Below, in pieces: positions 25,059 through 34,127 of a DNA stretch of 64,000 nt (positions are counted from its first letter, which is position 1; the number at the start of each line of letters is the position of its first letter). The notes below the pieces were generated by a model, which saw only the letters and a list, made by a program, of their open reading frames with translations, was not told where the DNA came from and did not search any database. A program made the translations under genes and the position numbers. The stretch comes from Desulfurococcales archaeon (lineage in GTDB: Archaea; Thermoproteota; Thermoprotei_A; Sulfolobales; Acidilobaceae). The stretch is taken from positions 1 through 64,000 of the forward strand of contig WAOT01000032.1 of the NCBI GenBank assembly GCA_015521115.1. The letters run 5' to 3'.

Positions 25059-27995
25059 ATGGCTATATGCCGATCCCAGTATACACGGGTTATCAGCTAT
25101 TTATCAATATTGATAATAGTAATATCATTATTATATGTTACCCCTGATTATCTTGTTGCTCATGCATACCTTAGCCCTCAGCCTCCAGGCGAGATAGTGA
25201 AAACCCGCCTCATTGGAGGACACTTAGGGAGCGTGGCATGGAGTCCTGACGGCACCATGATAGCAGTAGGCGGGTATAGTATAAACCTTGGAGGTAGGGT
25301 TGTGCTCTTCAGTGTGAATGGTAGCATCGTGTGGATTAAGACGGTTTCCGCAGCCTCAATTCTCAGTCTAGCTTGGAGCCCGGACGGTTCAAAAATAGTC
25401 GCAGGAGGAGGTGACTGGAGGGTTACTGTTCTTGCCCGAAACGGCTCAGTTCTCTGGAGTGAGAATTTAGGCGAGGTCGTATACTCTGTGGCGTGGAGCC
25501 CAGATGGGTCAAAAATAGTAGCCGGAACTATTCATGGAAGGGTCGTAGAGTTCGACAGTGAAGGCAACATCCTATGGAGTACGCAGGTTGAGGAGGGTGC
25601 AGCATATTCGGTTGCTTGGAGCCCGAACAGCTCTAGGATAGCTGTTGGCTCCGGATGGAGCGATGACCAGGGATACCACGGGTTCCTAACCATCCTTGAT
25701 GATGGCGGAGATGTAATATGGGAGGAGGTTCTTAATGGAACAATACTTAGCGTGTCATGGAGCCCTGATGGGAGCAAGATCGCCGTAGGCATGTCTTGGA
25801 ATGATGGCGAGCAGGATCACGGTTATGTCCAAGTGTTCAGTAGTAATGGGTCTCTCCTCTGGAGCAGCAACGACTTCGGGGCTACCGTATATTCGGTATC
25901 ATACCACACTCGTAACGAGAGTATAGCTGTGGGCCTAGGATGGGGAGGCTACAATAGTTACAGTGGGGCTGTGATCCTCCTCGACCCAAACGGTAATGCA
26001 CTGTGGACTAAGTTCTTCTATAGCCCGGTAGCTAGTATCTCATGGAGCCCGAGTGGAACTGAGATAGCGGTTGGCCTCAGATACAGCAATGTTTCCGTGT
26101 TCTCATATCAGGGAGGCCTGATACTGGAGACCCAGGATCTAGGCGGGCAAGTGATAGCATTAGCCTGGAGCCCGGACGGGTCATGGATTGCGATGAACGG
26201 GGAAGCATCGGGCCGCATCGTCCTGCTCGACCCCCAGACCATGGTGATGAGGAGGATCGCAGGCATAGGAGGTGATGCGTTAGCATTAGCGTGGAGCCCG
26301 GACGGCTCGAAAATCGTGGTTGCTGCGGGCTTCGCTAACACGGTAATTAGCGTTGTCGACACGTACGGTAACATGTATTGGTCGCACACTATTGTGGGTA
26401 GAGCGACTAGCGTCTCATGGAGCGGGGATGGGAGTAAAATTTCTCTCACTACATACTGGAGTGGCTACCAAGGCGAACAAAGTGTCGTCGAAGTCTACGC
26501 GCCTAATGGCACCCTCTTGTGGAATACCACGTTCCAAAAGCGTGTATTGAGCTCTTCATGGAGCCCTGACGGTGAGAGGCTAGCTGTCGGATACGGCTCC
26601 GGAGCCCACGGAAGACTAGTGGTACTCGGCTCGGATAGATATCAGGTCTGGAAGAGTGGAGATATCGGGCCGGTAAGGAGCGTATCATGGAGCCCTGACG
26701 GGAAGAGATTGGCAGCAGTTGTTGATGTAGAAGACGAGTATGGGCGGTTCCATGGCTGGGTCTATGTCTATGCTAGGAACGGCACACTATTATGGAAGAG
26801 ACACGTGGGAGACTACTTTATTTATGAGGTTGAGTGGAGCCCTGACGGGGGCCTGCTAGCTCTCACAGGAGACACTAACGTTATCCTGTATTACATGAAC
26901 GGCAGCAAGCTATGCGGTACTTCCCCCCTTGGGGGCTCTGTTACAAGCATAGCGTGGAGCCCTGACGGGAAAAGCCTCGTTGTTGGAGTTAGTTTCGGAG
27001 GCATAGCTATCGTCAACTGGACGCAGTGCCCGGTCGGAACAATAAGGATCCACGGTATACCTAGCTCCCTCATAGATATCTCGGGTGTTGGAGGCGCCGG
27101 CAGCTACATCATACCTTCAAACGGCACCCTCCTACTCTATGCATCCCCGGGGGAGTACATGATCAACTACTCCCTCCCACGACCGGCAGGATTTGTAGGT
27201 AACTCCTCAGCACTTAATGGCTTATTAAATATCACTCTCCAGTCAGACGAAGACGAGGAAATCAGCCTACCCGGATATTATAGCCTCCTAGGGAGGATTA
27301 AGCTCACGTCGCCTGTTGGGGGGAGCGTGATCATACAATGGAGTGGAGGAGTAGCGAACATATCGCTACATCTAGGTGAAGAGAGAACCCTATACGCAGC
27401 TCCCGGAGGCTACATTATACACTACACCATAGCGAAGCCGCCTCTCTATGTGGGCAGTATTGAAGACCTAAGCGGGAACATTAGCCTCACGGTATCGTCT
27501 GGTAGGCTGTATAGCTTAGAGCTGCCCTCCTACGATGATATCCTAGGCCTACTCTCAATTTCGGGGCCCGCTGGTAGCACGATAACAGTTAGGGGAAGAA
27601 CCCATTATGCAAACTTTACTATGCCGTCAACGGGTAACATTACAATATGGCTTGCACCGGGTAACTATTCTGTGATAATTTATTACAGTAACTCGAAGAT
27701 AACTAGAAATATAACAGTATCAAAAGGAGAGAGTGTAACCTTGAACTACTCACCCACAGAGTTTGTTACACCGTCAAAGAACGCCACATCAACCACTACT
27801 TACACTACTAGTACTAGTAGTAATATTCCTAGTGAGACGGGTGAGATTAGTAGCCAACAAAATACCCGTTCAGTACAGAATACTACCGGGGGGAGAGCCC
27901 CTCAGAGGCCTTCCGGTACCCTAACCTGGATCCTCATAGTTGTCTCCACAGTATTAGTGTCCATAATATTAATTATAAAATATAGAAAGATTTAG
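25059..27995 (+). CDS. Large surface protein: two seven-bladed propellers, beta-sandwich repeats, C-terminal anchor
   Basis: This 978-residue protein starts with a signal peptide or signal anchor (hydrophobic residues 11-27). From about residue 58 to 650 it has 14 copies of a WSPDG-centred repeat spaced 40-50 residues; copies 4, 6, 7 and 10 deviate. Fourteen blades fit two seven-bladed WD40/PD40-like propellers. About three PEGA-like beta-sandwich repeats follow (roughly residues 670-910), then a Thr/Ser-rich, N-glycosylation-rich stalk and a C-terminal membrane helix with a basic RKI end. It is therefore predicted to sit outside the membrane. No enzymatic motif was found. It lies between gap and pgk, opposite to both, and its stop abuts the pgk stop with no spacer. 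Confidence 0.85.
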   Translation: MAICRSQYTRVISYLSILIIVISLLYVTPDYLVAHAYLSPQPPGEIVKTRLIGGHLGSVAWSPDGTMIAVGGYSINLGGRVVLFSVNGSIVWIKTVSAASILSLAWSPDGSKIVAGGGDWRVTVLARNGSVLWSENLGEVVYSVAWSPDGSKIVAGTIHGRVVEFDSEGNILWSTQVEEGAAYSVAWSPNSSRIAVGSGWSDDQGYHGFLTILDDGGDVIWEEVLNGTILSVSWSPDGSKIAVGMSWNDGEQDHGYVQVFSSNGSLLWSSNDFGATVYSVSYHTRNESIAVGLGWGGYNSYSGAVILLDPNGNALWTKFFYSPVASISWSPSGTEIAVGLRYSNVSVFSYQGGLILETQDLGGQVIALAWSPDGSWIAMNGEASGRIVLLDPQTMVMRRIAGIGGDALALAWSPDGSKIVVAAGFANTVISVVDTYGNMYWSHTIVGRATSVSWSGDGSKISLTTYWSGYQGEQSVVEVYAPNGTLLWNTTFQKRVLSSSWSPDGERLAVGYGSGAHGRLVVLGSDRYQVWKSGDIGPVRSVSWSPDGKRLAAVVDVEDEYGRFHGWVYVYARNGTLLWKRHVGDYFIYEVEWSPDGGLLALTGDTNVILYYMNGSKLCGTSPLGGSVTSIAWSPDGKSLVVGVSFGGIAIVNWTQCPVGTIRIHGIPSSLIDISGVGGAGSYIIPSNGTLLLYASPGEYMINYSLPRPAGFVGNSSALNGLLNITLQSDEDEEISLPGYYSLLGRIKLTSPVGGSVIIQWSGGVANISLHLGEERTLYAAPGGYIIHYTIAKPPLYVGSIEDLSGNISLTVSSGRLYSLELPSYDDILGLLSISGPAGSTITVRGRTHYANFTMPSTGNITIWLAPGNYSVIIYYSNSKITRNITVSKGESVTLNYSPTEFVTPSKNATSTTTYTTSTSSNIPSETGEISSQQNTRSVQNTTGGRAPQRPSGTLTWILIVVSTVLVSIILIIKYRKI

Positions 27996-29249
27996 TTATT
28001 TACCCCTATCTTTTAACCTATCTTTTGAGGGGCTTATGAGTGCTTCAAGTCCTGGAAGTATCCTGCCTGAGAGGAAGTAGAGGAGTGCCCCACCGCCCGT
28101 GCTCACGTGACCCACCCTCTCCTTCAACTCATCGGGTAGTTCCGATAGGATTGCGTTGAAGTGGCCTCCTCCGAAGATCGTGTAGGCCTTGGTTGAGGAG
28201 AGTGCGAACTCGACAAGCTGCCTGGTACCCCTCCTGAACCTTGGGTCTTCAATTACCCCTGCCGGCCCTCTCATTACGATCACTTTGGCGCGTGCCATTT
28301 TGTAGCTGTAGTATTCTATTGTCGAGGGGCCTATGTCCTTTGGCGCGCCTATGATCTCGTGAGCCATTACTACCTCGGTGCTACTATCTACTTCTGCAAC
28401 GAAATCCAGCGGCACCCTTATAATGTTGGACTCCGCTATGAGTTTTCTGGCGAGGTTGAGGGTCTTTTCATCGACTTTCTTCTCTATTATCTTTGATGCT
28501 TCTCCCACGTTAATCCCCGATACCATTAGGAAGAGGAGGCCTACAAGGCCAGTAGTTAGTATCTCGTCTGCCGCTCCACTAGTTACAAGGTAGCTTATGA
28601 TCTTAACGGTATCCTTAAGCTTGGCACCTCCCAGTACGAAGACCTTGGGGGATTCCTCTACTGAGAGAGCCCTGCTAAGGGCCTTGATCTCCTTCTCTAG
28701 CAGGCGTCCGGCGGCGCTTGGGAGAAGCCGGGGAATACCCGCTACTGTGACCTGACTTCTATGTGAGACTGCGAAAGCATCGTTTACGTAGATATCCCCC
28801 ATGGACGCGAGCTCACGTGCTAGTATGGTTTTTACTAGTTCCTCAGGAGGGGCCTCGCGTGACTCCTCCGAGTAGAGGCGAGTATTGTCGAGCAAGAGTA
28901 CCTGGCCCGGCCTGAGGGAGTTAACTGCTTTTTTAGCCGCCGGCCCGATTAGATCCGGGACAAACCCTACATCACCGCCGAGGAGTTCGGATAACTTCTT
29001 GGCGTGTGCCTCAAGTCTAGTAAAGTCGCTGCCGAAGGGCCTCCCTTGGTGGGCTAATATCACTATTTTGGCGTTCCTCTCCATTAGCTCCCTTATTGTA
29101 GGTATGTGTGCTTTAAAGCGTGTGTCGTCAAGTATCTCCCCGTTGCCCCCGATAGGAGAGTTAATGTCGACCCTCAAAAGAACCGTTTTACCCTCAACGT
29201 CTACGTCCGAAAGGGTGGGTATCCTCCGGCCCAGGTAGGATAGCGACAA
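27996..29249 (-). CDS. pgk: Phosphoglycerate kinase
   Basis: This 417-residue enzyme transfers the acyl phosphate of 1,3-bisphosphoglycerate to ADP. The N-terminal domain has LLRVDINSPI and the basic substrate residues in HQGRP and DNTRLYSEE. The C-terminal nucleotide domain has VLGGAKLKDT and the FGGGHFNA/STGGGALLYFL loops. The start is a TTG directly abutting a GGAGG sequence with no spacer; no ATG or GTG fits better, so the initiation context is unusual. It would normally be beside gap. Confidence 0.95.
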   Translation of the reverse strand: MSLSYLGRRIPTLSDVDVEGKTVLLRVDINSPIGGNGEILDDTRFKAHIPTIRELMERNAKIVILAHQGRPFGSDFTRLEAHAKKLSELLGGDVGFVPDLIGPAAKKAVNSLRPGQVLLLDNTRLYSEESREAPPEELVKTILARELASMGDIYVNDAFAVSHRSQVTVAGIPRLLPSAAGRLLEKEIKALSRALSVEESPKVFVLGGAKLKDTVKIISYLVTSGAADEILTTGLVGLLFLMVSGINVGEASKIIEKKVDEKTLNLARKLIAESNIIRVPLDFVAEVDSSTEVVMAHEIIGAPKDIGPSTIEYYSYKMARAKVIVMRGPAGVIEDPRFRRGTRQLVEFALSSTKAYTIFGGGHFNAILSELPDELKERVGHVSTGGGALLYFLSGRILPGLEALISPSKDRLKDRGK

Positions 29250-29310
29250 CCTCCTATCCCTGCAGTAGAAGGGCGTAGGGCTCAGCTATATAGACTCTCC
29301 CACGAGAACC

Positions 29311-30015
29311 ATGGCACATACAGGTGTCACAGGGTTGCAGGGTGCTGGCGCCGGAGACAGTATACTAGTGGAGTGGTTTGGACACTCCTATGTTAGGCTT
29401 ACATATCCCAGTGGATTCAGGCTGGTAATAGACCCCCACGACGGCGGTAGCCTCAACCTGCCTGAGTTTAGAGTTGAGGCTGATGCACTCCTAATTACTC
29501 ATGACCACTACGACCATAACGCTGTAGAAATGGTGGACGCACCAAAAGGCGCGGTCTACAAATCGCTTCGCGGTAAGGTAAACCTTGGCCAGGTTAAGGT
29601 GGTGGGGTACAGGAGCTTCCATGACAAGAGCCAAGGCAGCATTAGGGGGGAGAACACGGTCTACATTATTGAAGGCCCACTAAGGGCTGCACACCTGGGC
29701 GACCTAGGGCACAAGCCCGGAACAGAACTACTTGATGCCCTTCAAGGTATCGACCTGCTCATAATACCAGTGGGAGGGGTCTACACTATTGACGCATACG
29801 AAGCCTGGGAGATAGTAGAGTCTGTAAAGCCTAGACTAGTCCTTCCAATCCACTACTGGATACCTCGAAGCACCGTGCCTTTAGATCCGCTCGAGGTCTT
29901 CCTTAACATATCCAAGGCTAGGAGGCTAAGAGTCGAGGGCAACTCTATCAAGGTGGCCAAGACAAGCCTACCCGAGAAAACAACAATTCTAGTAATGCAG
30001 CTCCCATACGGCTGA
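29311..30015 (+). CDS. Metallo-beta-lactamase-fold hydrolase (UPF0173/UlaG-like)
   Basis: This 234-residue protein has the metal motif THDHYDHN near residue 67, further metal ligands in HLGDLGH and a C-terminal PIHYW. The short, compact fold without extra domains resembles the UPF0173/UlaG group of metal-dependent hydrolases, whose substrates in archaea are unknown. Its ATG lies 61 bp from the divergent pgk start. A tRNA-Ser gene on the other strand follows 20 bp after the stop. Confidence 0.82.
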   Translation: MAHTGVTGLQGAGAGDSILVEWFGHSYVRLTYPSGFRLVIDPHDGGSLNLPEFRVEADALLITHDHYDHNAVEMVDAPKGAVYKSLRGKVNLGQVKVVGYRSFHDKSQGSIRGENTVYIIEGPLRAAHLGDLGHKPGTELLDALQGIDLLIIPVGGVYTIDAYEAWEIVESVKPRLVLPIHYWIPRSTVPLDPLEVFLNISKARRLRVEGNSIKVAKTSLPEKTTILVMQLPYG

Positions 30016-30035
30016 GGGGTCTAGAAGCCTTTTGG

Positions 30036-30124
30036 TGGCGCCGGGGGCGGGATTCGAACCCGCGCCCCCCGTGAGGGGGAACGGGTCTCCAGCCCGTCCC
30101 CTTGGTCCGCTCGGGCACCCCGGC
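30036..30124 (-). tRNA. tRNA-Ser (anticodon GGA)
   Basis: The minus strand folds into a class II tRNA: acceptor GCCGGGG/CCCCGGC, G73 and encoded CCA, anticodon stem ACGGG/CCCGT with loop CT-GGA-GA, a long variable arm rich in C/G as expected for serine, and T arm GCGGG-TTCGAAT-CCCGC. No intron is present. The gene overlaps no convincing protein gene. Confidence 0.95.
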
Positions 30125-30211
30125 GCTCGCGCGCCTGAACCCAGATCAGGTATCTCTCGATTGGAGGGAAATAAGATTAGACTTCACCCGAGGAAGGGGC
30201 TGGAAGCCTGT

Positions 30212-30592
30212 TTAGCCCTTCTGCCTTCTCCTACGCCTGCGCGTCTCCTGCTGTGGTCTTGGCCGTGAGGCTGATATTGGTGCTGTCCTCTGCTTAAGCT
30301 CGATTCTGACGTCGTCTGGTACCTGAATTCTTATTAGTTTTCTCATTACTCTTTCATCGGCATCTATATCTATTAGACGCTTGTGTATTGTGAGCTCCCA
30401 GTGCTCCCAGTATTTGCTCCCCTCACCGTGTGGCAGCCTGAATATGGGTACTACGAGCCTCTTTGTGGGTAGGGGTACCGGGCCTCTGACGTTTACCCCG
30501 CTCTTCTCCGCTATTTCCTTTATTTTCCTTGCTACCTCGTCTAGGTGTTTCACGTTGGTGCTTTGGAGCCATATCCTAATTCTAAACGACAT
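30212..30592 (-). CDS. rps10: Ribosomal protein uS10
   Basis: This protein of 126 residues begins [18 protein letters not shown] and carries the uS10 core ([22 protein letters not shown] and the [14 protein letters not shown] segment). A C-terminal arginine-rich extension of about 20 residues goes beyond most homologues. The ATG at 30592 follows GGAGGAG; the longer frame to 30661 is not needed. It is the last gene of the informational cluster and has its own TATA-like box, so it can be transcribed apart from tuf. Confidence 0.95.
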   Translation of the reverse strand: MSFRIRIWLQSTNVKHLDEVARKIKEIAEKSGVNVRGPVPLPTKRLVVPIFRLPHGEGSKYWEHWELTIHKRLIDIDADERVMRKLIRIQVPDDVRIELKQRTAPISASRPRPQQETRRRRRRQKG

Positions 30593-30629
30593 CTCCTCCC
30601 ATCCCCTCCCCTGTCTTGGAGCATAGCCG

Positions 30630-30639
30630 GTATATATTA
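30630..30639 (-). promoter_or_regulatory. Putative TATA box of rps10
   Basis: The minus strand reads TAATATATAC. It is centred about 42 bp before the rps10 ATG, giving a leader of about 15 bases with the GGAGGAG ribosome-binding site included. Confidence 0.45.
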
Positions 30640-30747
30640 GTTCCCGGGGAGGGAGCGACACCTTGTCTTATATGAGTATAAATTAACAGGATGTCAATAC
30701 TATTCTTATTTTAAATTTTAGGGTGAGAAGTGGTGGGGAGAAAGGGT

Positions 30748-32064
30748 TTACCTCTTAGTCCTTATCTCGACCTTTGCTGGTTTGACGTCGGTGACTATGC
30801 CGATGCCTATTGTCCTGTTCATGTCCCTCATTGCGAACCTTCCTAGCTGTGGGAACTCGCTGAACTTCTCTATTACCATCGGCTTTATGGGCTTGAACCT
30901 CACTATTGCTACGTGGCCTGCCTTCAGGAAGGCGGGCTTCTCCTCCACCACCTTACCTGTCCTGGGGTCTAGCCTCGCTAGTATCTCGGTCATCCTGCAG
31001 CTCACGCTGGCTGTGTGGGCGTGGATTACTGGCGTGTAGCCTGGTGCGATGGCGCTTGGGTGCCAGATTACGAACACCCTGGCGGTGAACTCCTCTGCTA
31101 CGGTCGGTGGGTTGTCTAGGTGGCCTGCTACGTCTCCTCTCTTGATGTCCCTGACGCTGACACCTCTTACCGCGAAGCCTATGTTGTCTCCTGGCTCAGC
31201 CTTCTCGAGATCCTGGTAGTGCATCTGTATGCTCCTTACCTCTCCCACTACACCCGGTGGCATGAAGACTACCTTGTCGCCGACCCTTAGTACTCCAGTC
31301 TCTACTCTTCCTACGGGGACTGTACCTGCTCCGGGGATGCTGTAGACGTGCTGGATGGGTATCCTGAGTGGCTTGTCGATAGGCTTCTTAGGCGGCTGGA
31401 GCTGGTCTAGGGCCTCTACTAGTGTTGGGCCGTTGTACCAGGGCATGTTTAGGCTCCTCTCGATCAGGTTGTCTCCCTTCCAGGCGCTGACGGGTATGAA
31501 GGGTATCTTGTCGGGGTTGTATCCGATGCTCTTCATGAACTTCTTCAGGATCGATACTATCTGCTCGTACCTCTTCTGGCTGTAGTTGACGTCTGGGGCG
31601 TCCATCTTGTTCACTGCAACTATGATCTGCTCGATACCCATGGTCTTTGCTAGCAGTAGGTGCTCTGTGGTCTGACCCTCCCTGCTCATTCCAGCCTCGA
31701 ACTCTCCCTTCCTAGCCGACACTACTAGTATGGCGGCGTCGGCCTGGCTGGCGCCGGTGATCATGTTCTTCACGAAGTCCCTGTGGCCTGGGGCGTCAAT
31801 GACGGTGAAGACGTACTTCTTTGTCTCGAACTTCATGAAGGTGAGGTCAATGGTTATTCCTCTGTCCCTCTCCTCCTTCATCTTGTCAAGTATCCAGGCA
31901 AACTTGAAGCTCTCCTTACCCTTCGCCCTTGCCTGCTCCTCGAGCTCTTTTAGCTTCTTCTCGTCGATTAGACCTAGACGGTATAGTAGGTGGCCTACTA
32001 GGGTGCTCTTACCGTGATCCACGTGACCTATTACTACTAGGTTAAGGTGGGGCTTCTCCGGCAT
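30748..32064 (-). CDS. tuf: Elongation factor 1-alpha (aEF1A)
   Basis: This protein of 438 residues delivers aminoacyl-tRNA to the ribosome. The GTPase motifs are GHVDHGKST near the N-terminus, DAPGHRDF and NKMD, and the beta-barrel domains 2 and 3 are complete. The ATG at 32064 gives the normal archaeal N-terminus MPEKPHLNLVVIGH and follows GAGGTGA at 8 bp; a GTG at 32076 would add four residues. It is part of the rps12-rps7-tuf-rps10 block typical of archaea. Confidence 0.97.
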   Translation of the reverse strand: MPEKPHLNLVVIGHVDHGKSTLVGHLLYRLGLIDEKKLKELEEQARAKGKESFKFAWILDKMKEERDRGITIDLTFMKFETKKYVFTVIDAPGHRDFVKNMITGASQADAAILVVSARKGEFEAGMSREGQTTEHLLLAKTMGIEQIIVAVNKMDAPDVNYSQKRYEQIVSILKKFMKSIGYNPDKIPFIPVSAWKGDNLIERSLNMPWYNGPTLVEALDQLQPPKKPIDKPLRIPIQHVYSIPGAGTVPVGRVETGVLRVGDKVVFMPPGVVGEVRSIQMHYQDLEKAEPGDNIGFAVRGVSVRDIKRGDVAGHLDNPPTVAEEFTARVFVIWHPSAIAPGYTPVIHAHTASVSCRMTEILARLDPRTGKVVEEKPAFLKAGHVAIVRFKPIKPMVIEKFSEFPQLGRFAMRDMNRTIGIGIVTDVKPAKVEIRTKR

Positions 32065-32128
32065 TCTTTCACTCACCTCTCCACTTAGTTTCTATTCGAT
32101 GTCCGACACCCATTAGCGGAGATTGGGG

Positions 32129-32138
32129 CTTAAAAAGG
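32129..32138 (-). promoter_or_regulatory. Putative TATA box of tuf
   Basis: The minus strand reads CCTTTTTAAG, about 70 bp before the tuf ATG, in the rps7-tuf gap. It suggests that tuf has its own promoter in addition to read-through from the upstream genes. Confidence 0.4.
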
Positions 32139-32175
32139 CAACTGTTCTGCATGAGGATGGGAAAGGAGGGGAACG

Positions 32176-32787
32176 TTACCTGCTGCTTAGGGCTATCCTC
32201 TCGATCTCCTCCTTCTGCCTCACAGCATAGCTTCCCGGGTCTCCCCTGCTCGCCAATATGATCTCCTGGGCGAGGCACTCCTCTATGGGTTTGGGGTTAT
32301 TGAAAGCACACTGGCGGGCCCCCTCTACTATGTGGCGTAGGGCTAAGTCCACCCTCCTCTGGGGGGACACGTCTACTGAGACCCTGTAGGTTATGCCACC
32401 GAACACTATCCTCGTCGTCTCCTCCCTGGGAGCAGCGTTCTCTATGGCCCTGACGAGAACCTGTATCGGGTTCTCTCCAGTCTCGAAGAAAATAATGTCA
32501 AAGGCCGTCTTTACGATGTTATAGGCAAGGTGCTTCTTTCCACCGTTCCTCGCGGGCCTCATGAGCTGGTTCATGAGCCTCTCGACTATTGGAACCTGGC
32601 TTTTCATGAACTTCCTATGCTCATGCCTCCCACCTGTGTGTGGGAGCCATATTGGTCTGAGGGATATGTACCTCTTCAGCCCAGGGTCTCTAACCTCTAC
32701 TCCAACCCAGCTCCACTTGCCGAAGAGCCTTATCGCGTCAGCCTTCACCTCGAGATCCTCTGGCAGCCTGAACTCTTCCTCAGCCAA
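32176..32787 (-). CDS. rps7: Ribosomal protein uS7
   Basis: This 203-residue protein has the archaeal uS7 features: [23 protein letters not shown] at the N-terminal side, the helical [25 protein letters not shown] core, the [17 protein letters not shown] segment and the C-terminal arm ending in [12 protein letters not shown]. It initiates assembly of the small-subunit head. The start is TTG, with GTGTGCAGTAG just before it. Between it and rps12 lies the opposite-strand DUF151 gene, an interruption of the usual rps12-rps7 order. Confidence 0.95.
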   Translation of the reverse strand: MAEEEFRLPEDLEVKADAIRLFGKWSWVGVEVRDPGLKRYISLRPIWLPHTGGRHEHRKFMKSQVPIVERLMNQLMRPARNGGKKHLAYNIVKTAFDIIFFETGENPIQVLVRAIENAAPREETTRIVFGGITYRVSVDVSPQRRVDLALRHIVEGARQCAFNNPKPIEECLAQEIILASRGDPGSYAVRQKEEIERIALSSR

Positions 32788-32975
32788 CTACTGCACACCC
32801 CCATGGGACAGCGCAGGTTCCCCGCCTATATACCCTCCCCCGGGAGTTTACCGGTACGACGCTATTAATGTTTACTTGGGGGTATACGTGGGGTGCTTAT
32901 AGGGGAGAAGACCCCGGCAAACCTTAAGAGGTTTGGACGATAGCGGGGGATAAAGGGGCTTTGGACGCCCCAGTC

Positions 32976-33512
32976 ATGGAGAGGCGTAGAGGGTTGAAGA
33001 CCATAAGCGGGGGGAGGCTCTATAGGGTGCTGAGAGTCTATCCCTTCCAGGAGATAGTAGAGGATAAGACGACCGGGATAGGGGCGCTACTCTTCGGGCT
33101 CCGACTGCAGCTTGAAGGTGGAAAACACTTGACACTAGTCAACATACCCCCAGAGATCGCAGTCACTATCGATAGGCTGAACAGGGGCGAGGCCCCTCCG
33201 GAGAGGCAAAGCCTATACGATATCCTAGCTAATAACGAGAAGTTCAGGGAGGTGTTCTATGACATACTGGACAAGGTTATAGTCGACGAGATAAACATTT
33301 CATCAGGACTGTACAGTGCTAAGGCTGTATTCAGGAGTGAGGGGTTAACCCTTCAAGTTAAGATGATACCAAGCCATGCCATATTCTTGGCACTTGTACT
33401 TGATAAGCCAATATACGTAGCTGAAAACCTCGTAAAACTCGAGGAGGAGGAGTTTGAGGACGATTTTGACGATGATGATGAAGAAGACGAGGACGATTAC
33501 ATCAAATTCTGA
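32976..33512 (+). CDS. DUF151/bifunctional-nuclease family protein with acidic tail
   Basis: This protein of 178-183 residues contains a DUF151 (bifunctional nuclease) domain. The signature is VKMIPSHAIFLALVLDKPIYVAENLV at about residues 129-155, preceded by the SLYDILANNEKFREV helix and a two-stranded AKAVFRSEGLTLQVK hairpin. DUF151 proteins have reported nuclease activity in plants and bacteria, with poorly known archaeal function. The last 22 residues are almost all Asp/Glu, which is unusual and could mimic nucleic acid or bind a basic ribosomal partner. It lies between rps7 and rps12 on the opposite strand. The TTG at 32961 is an alternative start. Confidence 0.75.
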   Translation: MERRRGLKTISGGRLYRVLRVYPFQEIVEDKTTGIGALLFGLRLQLEGGKHLTLVNIPPEIAVTIDRLNRGEAPPERQSLYDILANNEKFREVFYDILDKVIVDEINISSGLYSAKAVFRSEGLTLQVKMIPSHAIFLALVLDKPIYVAENLVKLEEEEFEDDFDDDDEEDEDDYIKF

Positions 33513-33589
33513 GAACGGTATGGATCCACTGTGGCAGTTCTACCCCCGCTCACTAATAATTAACACGCACTCCTCAACCAATCACTAGT

Positions 33590-33623
33590 CTACATATGCT
33601 AGCTATGTAGTTGAACACGTGTT
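33590..33623. repeat. Two adjacent palindromes in a convergent intergenic region
   Basis: CTACATA (33590-33596) and TATGTAG (33604-33610) are inverted copies around TGCTAGC, whose GCTAGC part is itself palindromic. Four bases later AACACGTGTT (33614-33623) is a perfect 10-bp palindrome. They lie between the convergent ends of the DUF151 gene and rps12, where a bidirectional terminator or a protein-binding site is plausible. No function can be read directly. Confidence 0.5.
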
Positions 33624-33683
33624 AGTACTGCGGAACGCGTATAGGACGTAAAAGGTAGGGATGATTAGATCCTAGAACCCAGC

Positions 33684-34127
33684 TCATCTTCTGGGTTTCT
33701 GCTTCTTACCTTCCCATAAGGCCTTCAGGGATACTCCGTTCACCATCACAACTCTGTACCTGACCCCTGGGATGTCACCCATTGACCTACCTCTTGGGCC
33801 GCCGATACCCTCAATTATTACCTCGTCGTGCTCGTCTATGTATAGGATTCCTCCGTCCCTGGGGACGAATGCTGTCACCACCTTCTTGTTCTTGACTAGC
33901 TGTACTCTAACACACTTTCTGAGGGCAGAGTTTGGCTGTCTAGCCTCGACTCCTACCTTCTCGAGTACTATGCCTCTCGCCATGGGTGCCCCTTCTAGGG
34001 GGTCATACTTTTTCTTTAGGCCTAGCATCCTCCTCTTGAACTCCCTCTGGCTCCAGCGGAATTTCATCCTCTTCCTCCTGAGCTTACGTGCTGCGAAGAG
34101 TCCTGCGGGGGCTTTCTTCCCTGTCAT
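33684..34127 (-). CDS. rps12: Ribosomal protein uS12
   Basis: This 147-residue protein has the highly conserved decoding-centre loops [16 protein letters not shown] and the segment around [16 protein letters not shown] and [18 protein letters not shown]. The ATG at 34127 gives the usual archaeal N-terminus ([12 protein letters not shown]); a GTG at 34190 would add 21 residues with no family support. It follows nusA by 73 bp on the same strand. Confidence 0.96.
   Translation of the reverse strand: MTGKKAPAGLFAARKLRRKRMKFRWSQREFKRRMLGLKKKYDPLEGAPMARGIVLEKVGVEARQPNSALRKCVRVQLVKNKKVVTAFVPRDGGILYIDEHDEVIIEGIGGPRGRSMGDIPGVRYRVVMVNGVSLKALWEGKKQKPRR

Noticed and set aside
25300-27000. Many similar short DNA repeats that at first resemble a repeat array.
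   Set aside because: They are spaced by about 120-150 bases, differ from copy to copy and stay in frame as the WSPDG blades of a single long protein, so this is not a CRISPR or a tandem repeat locus.
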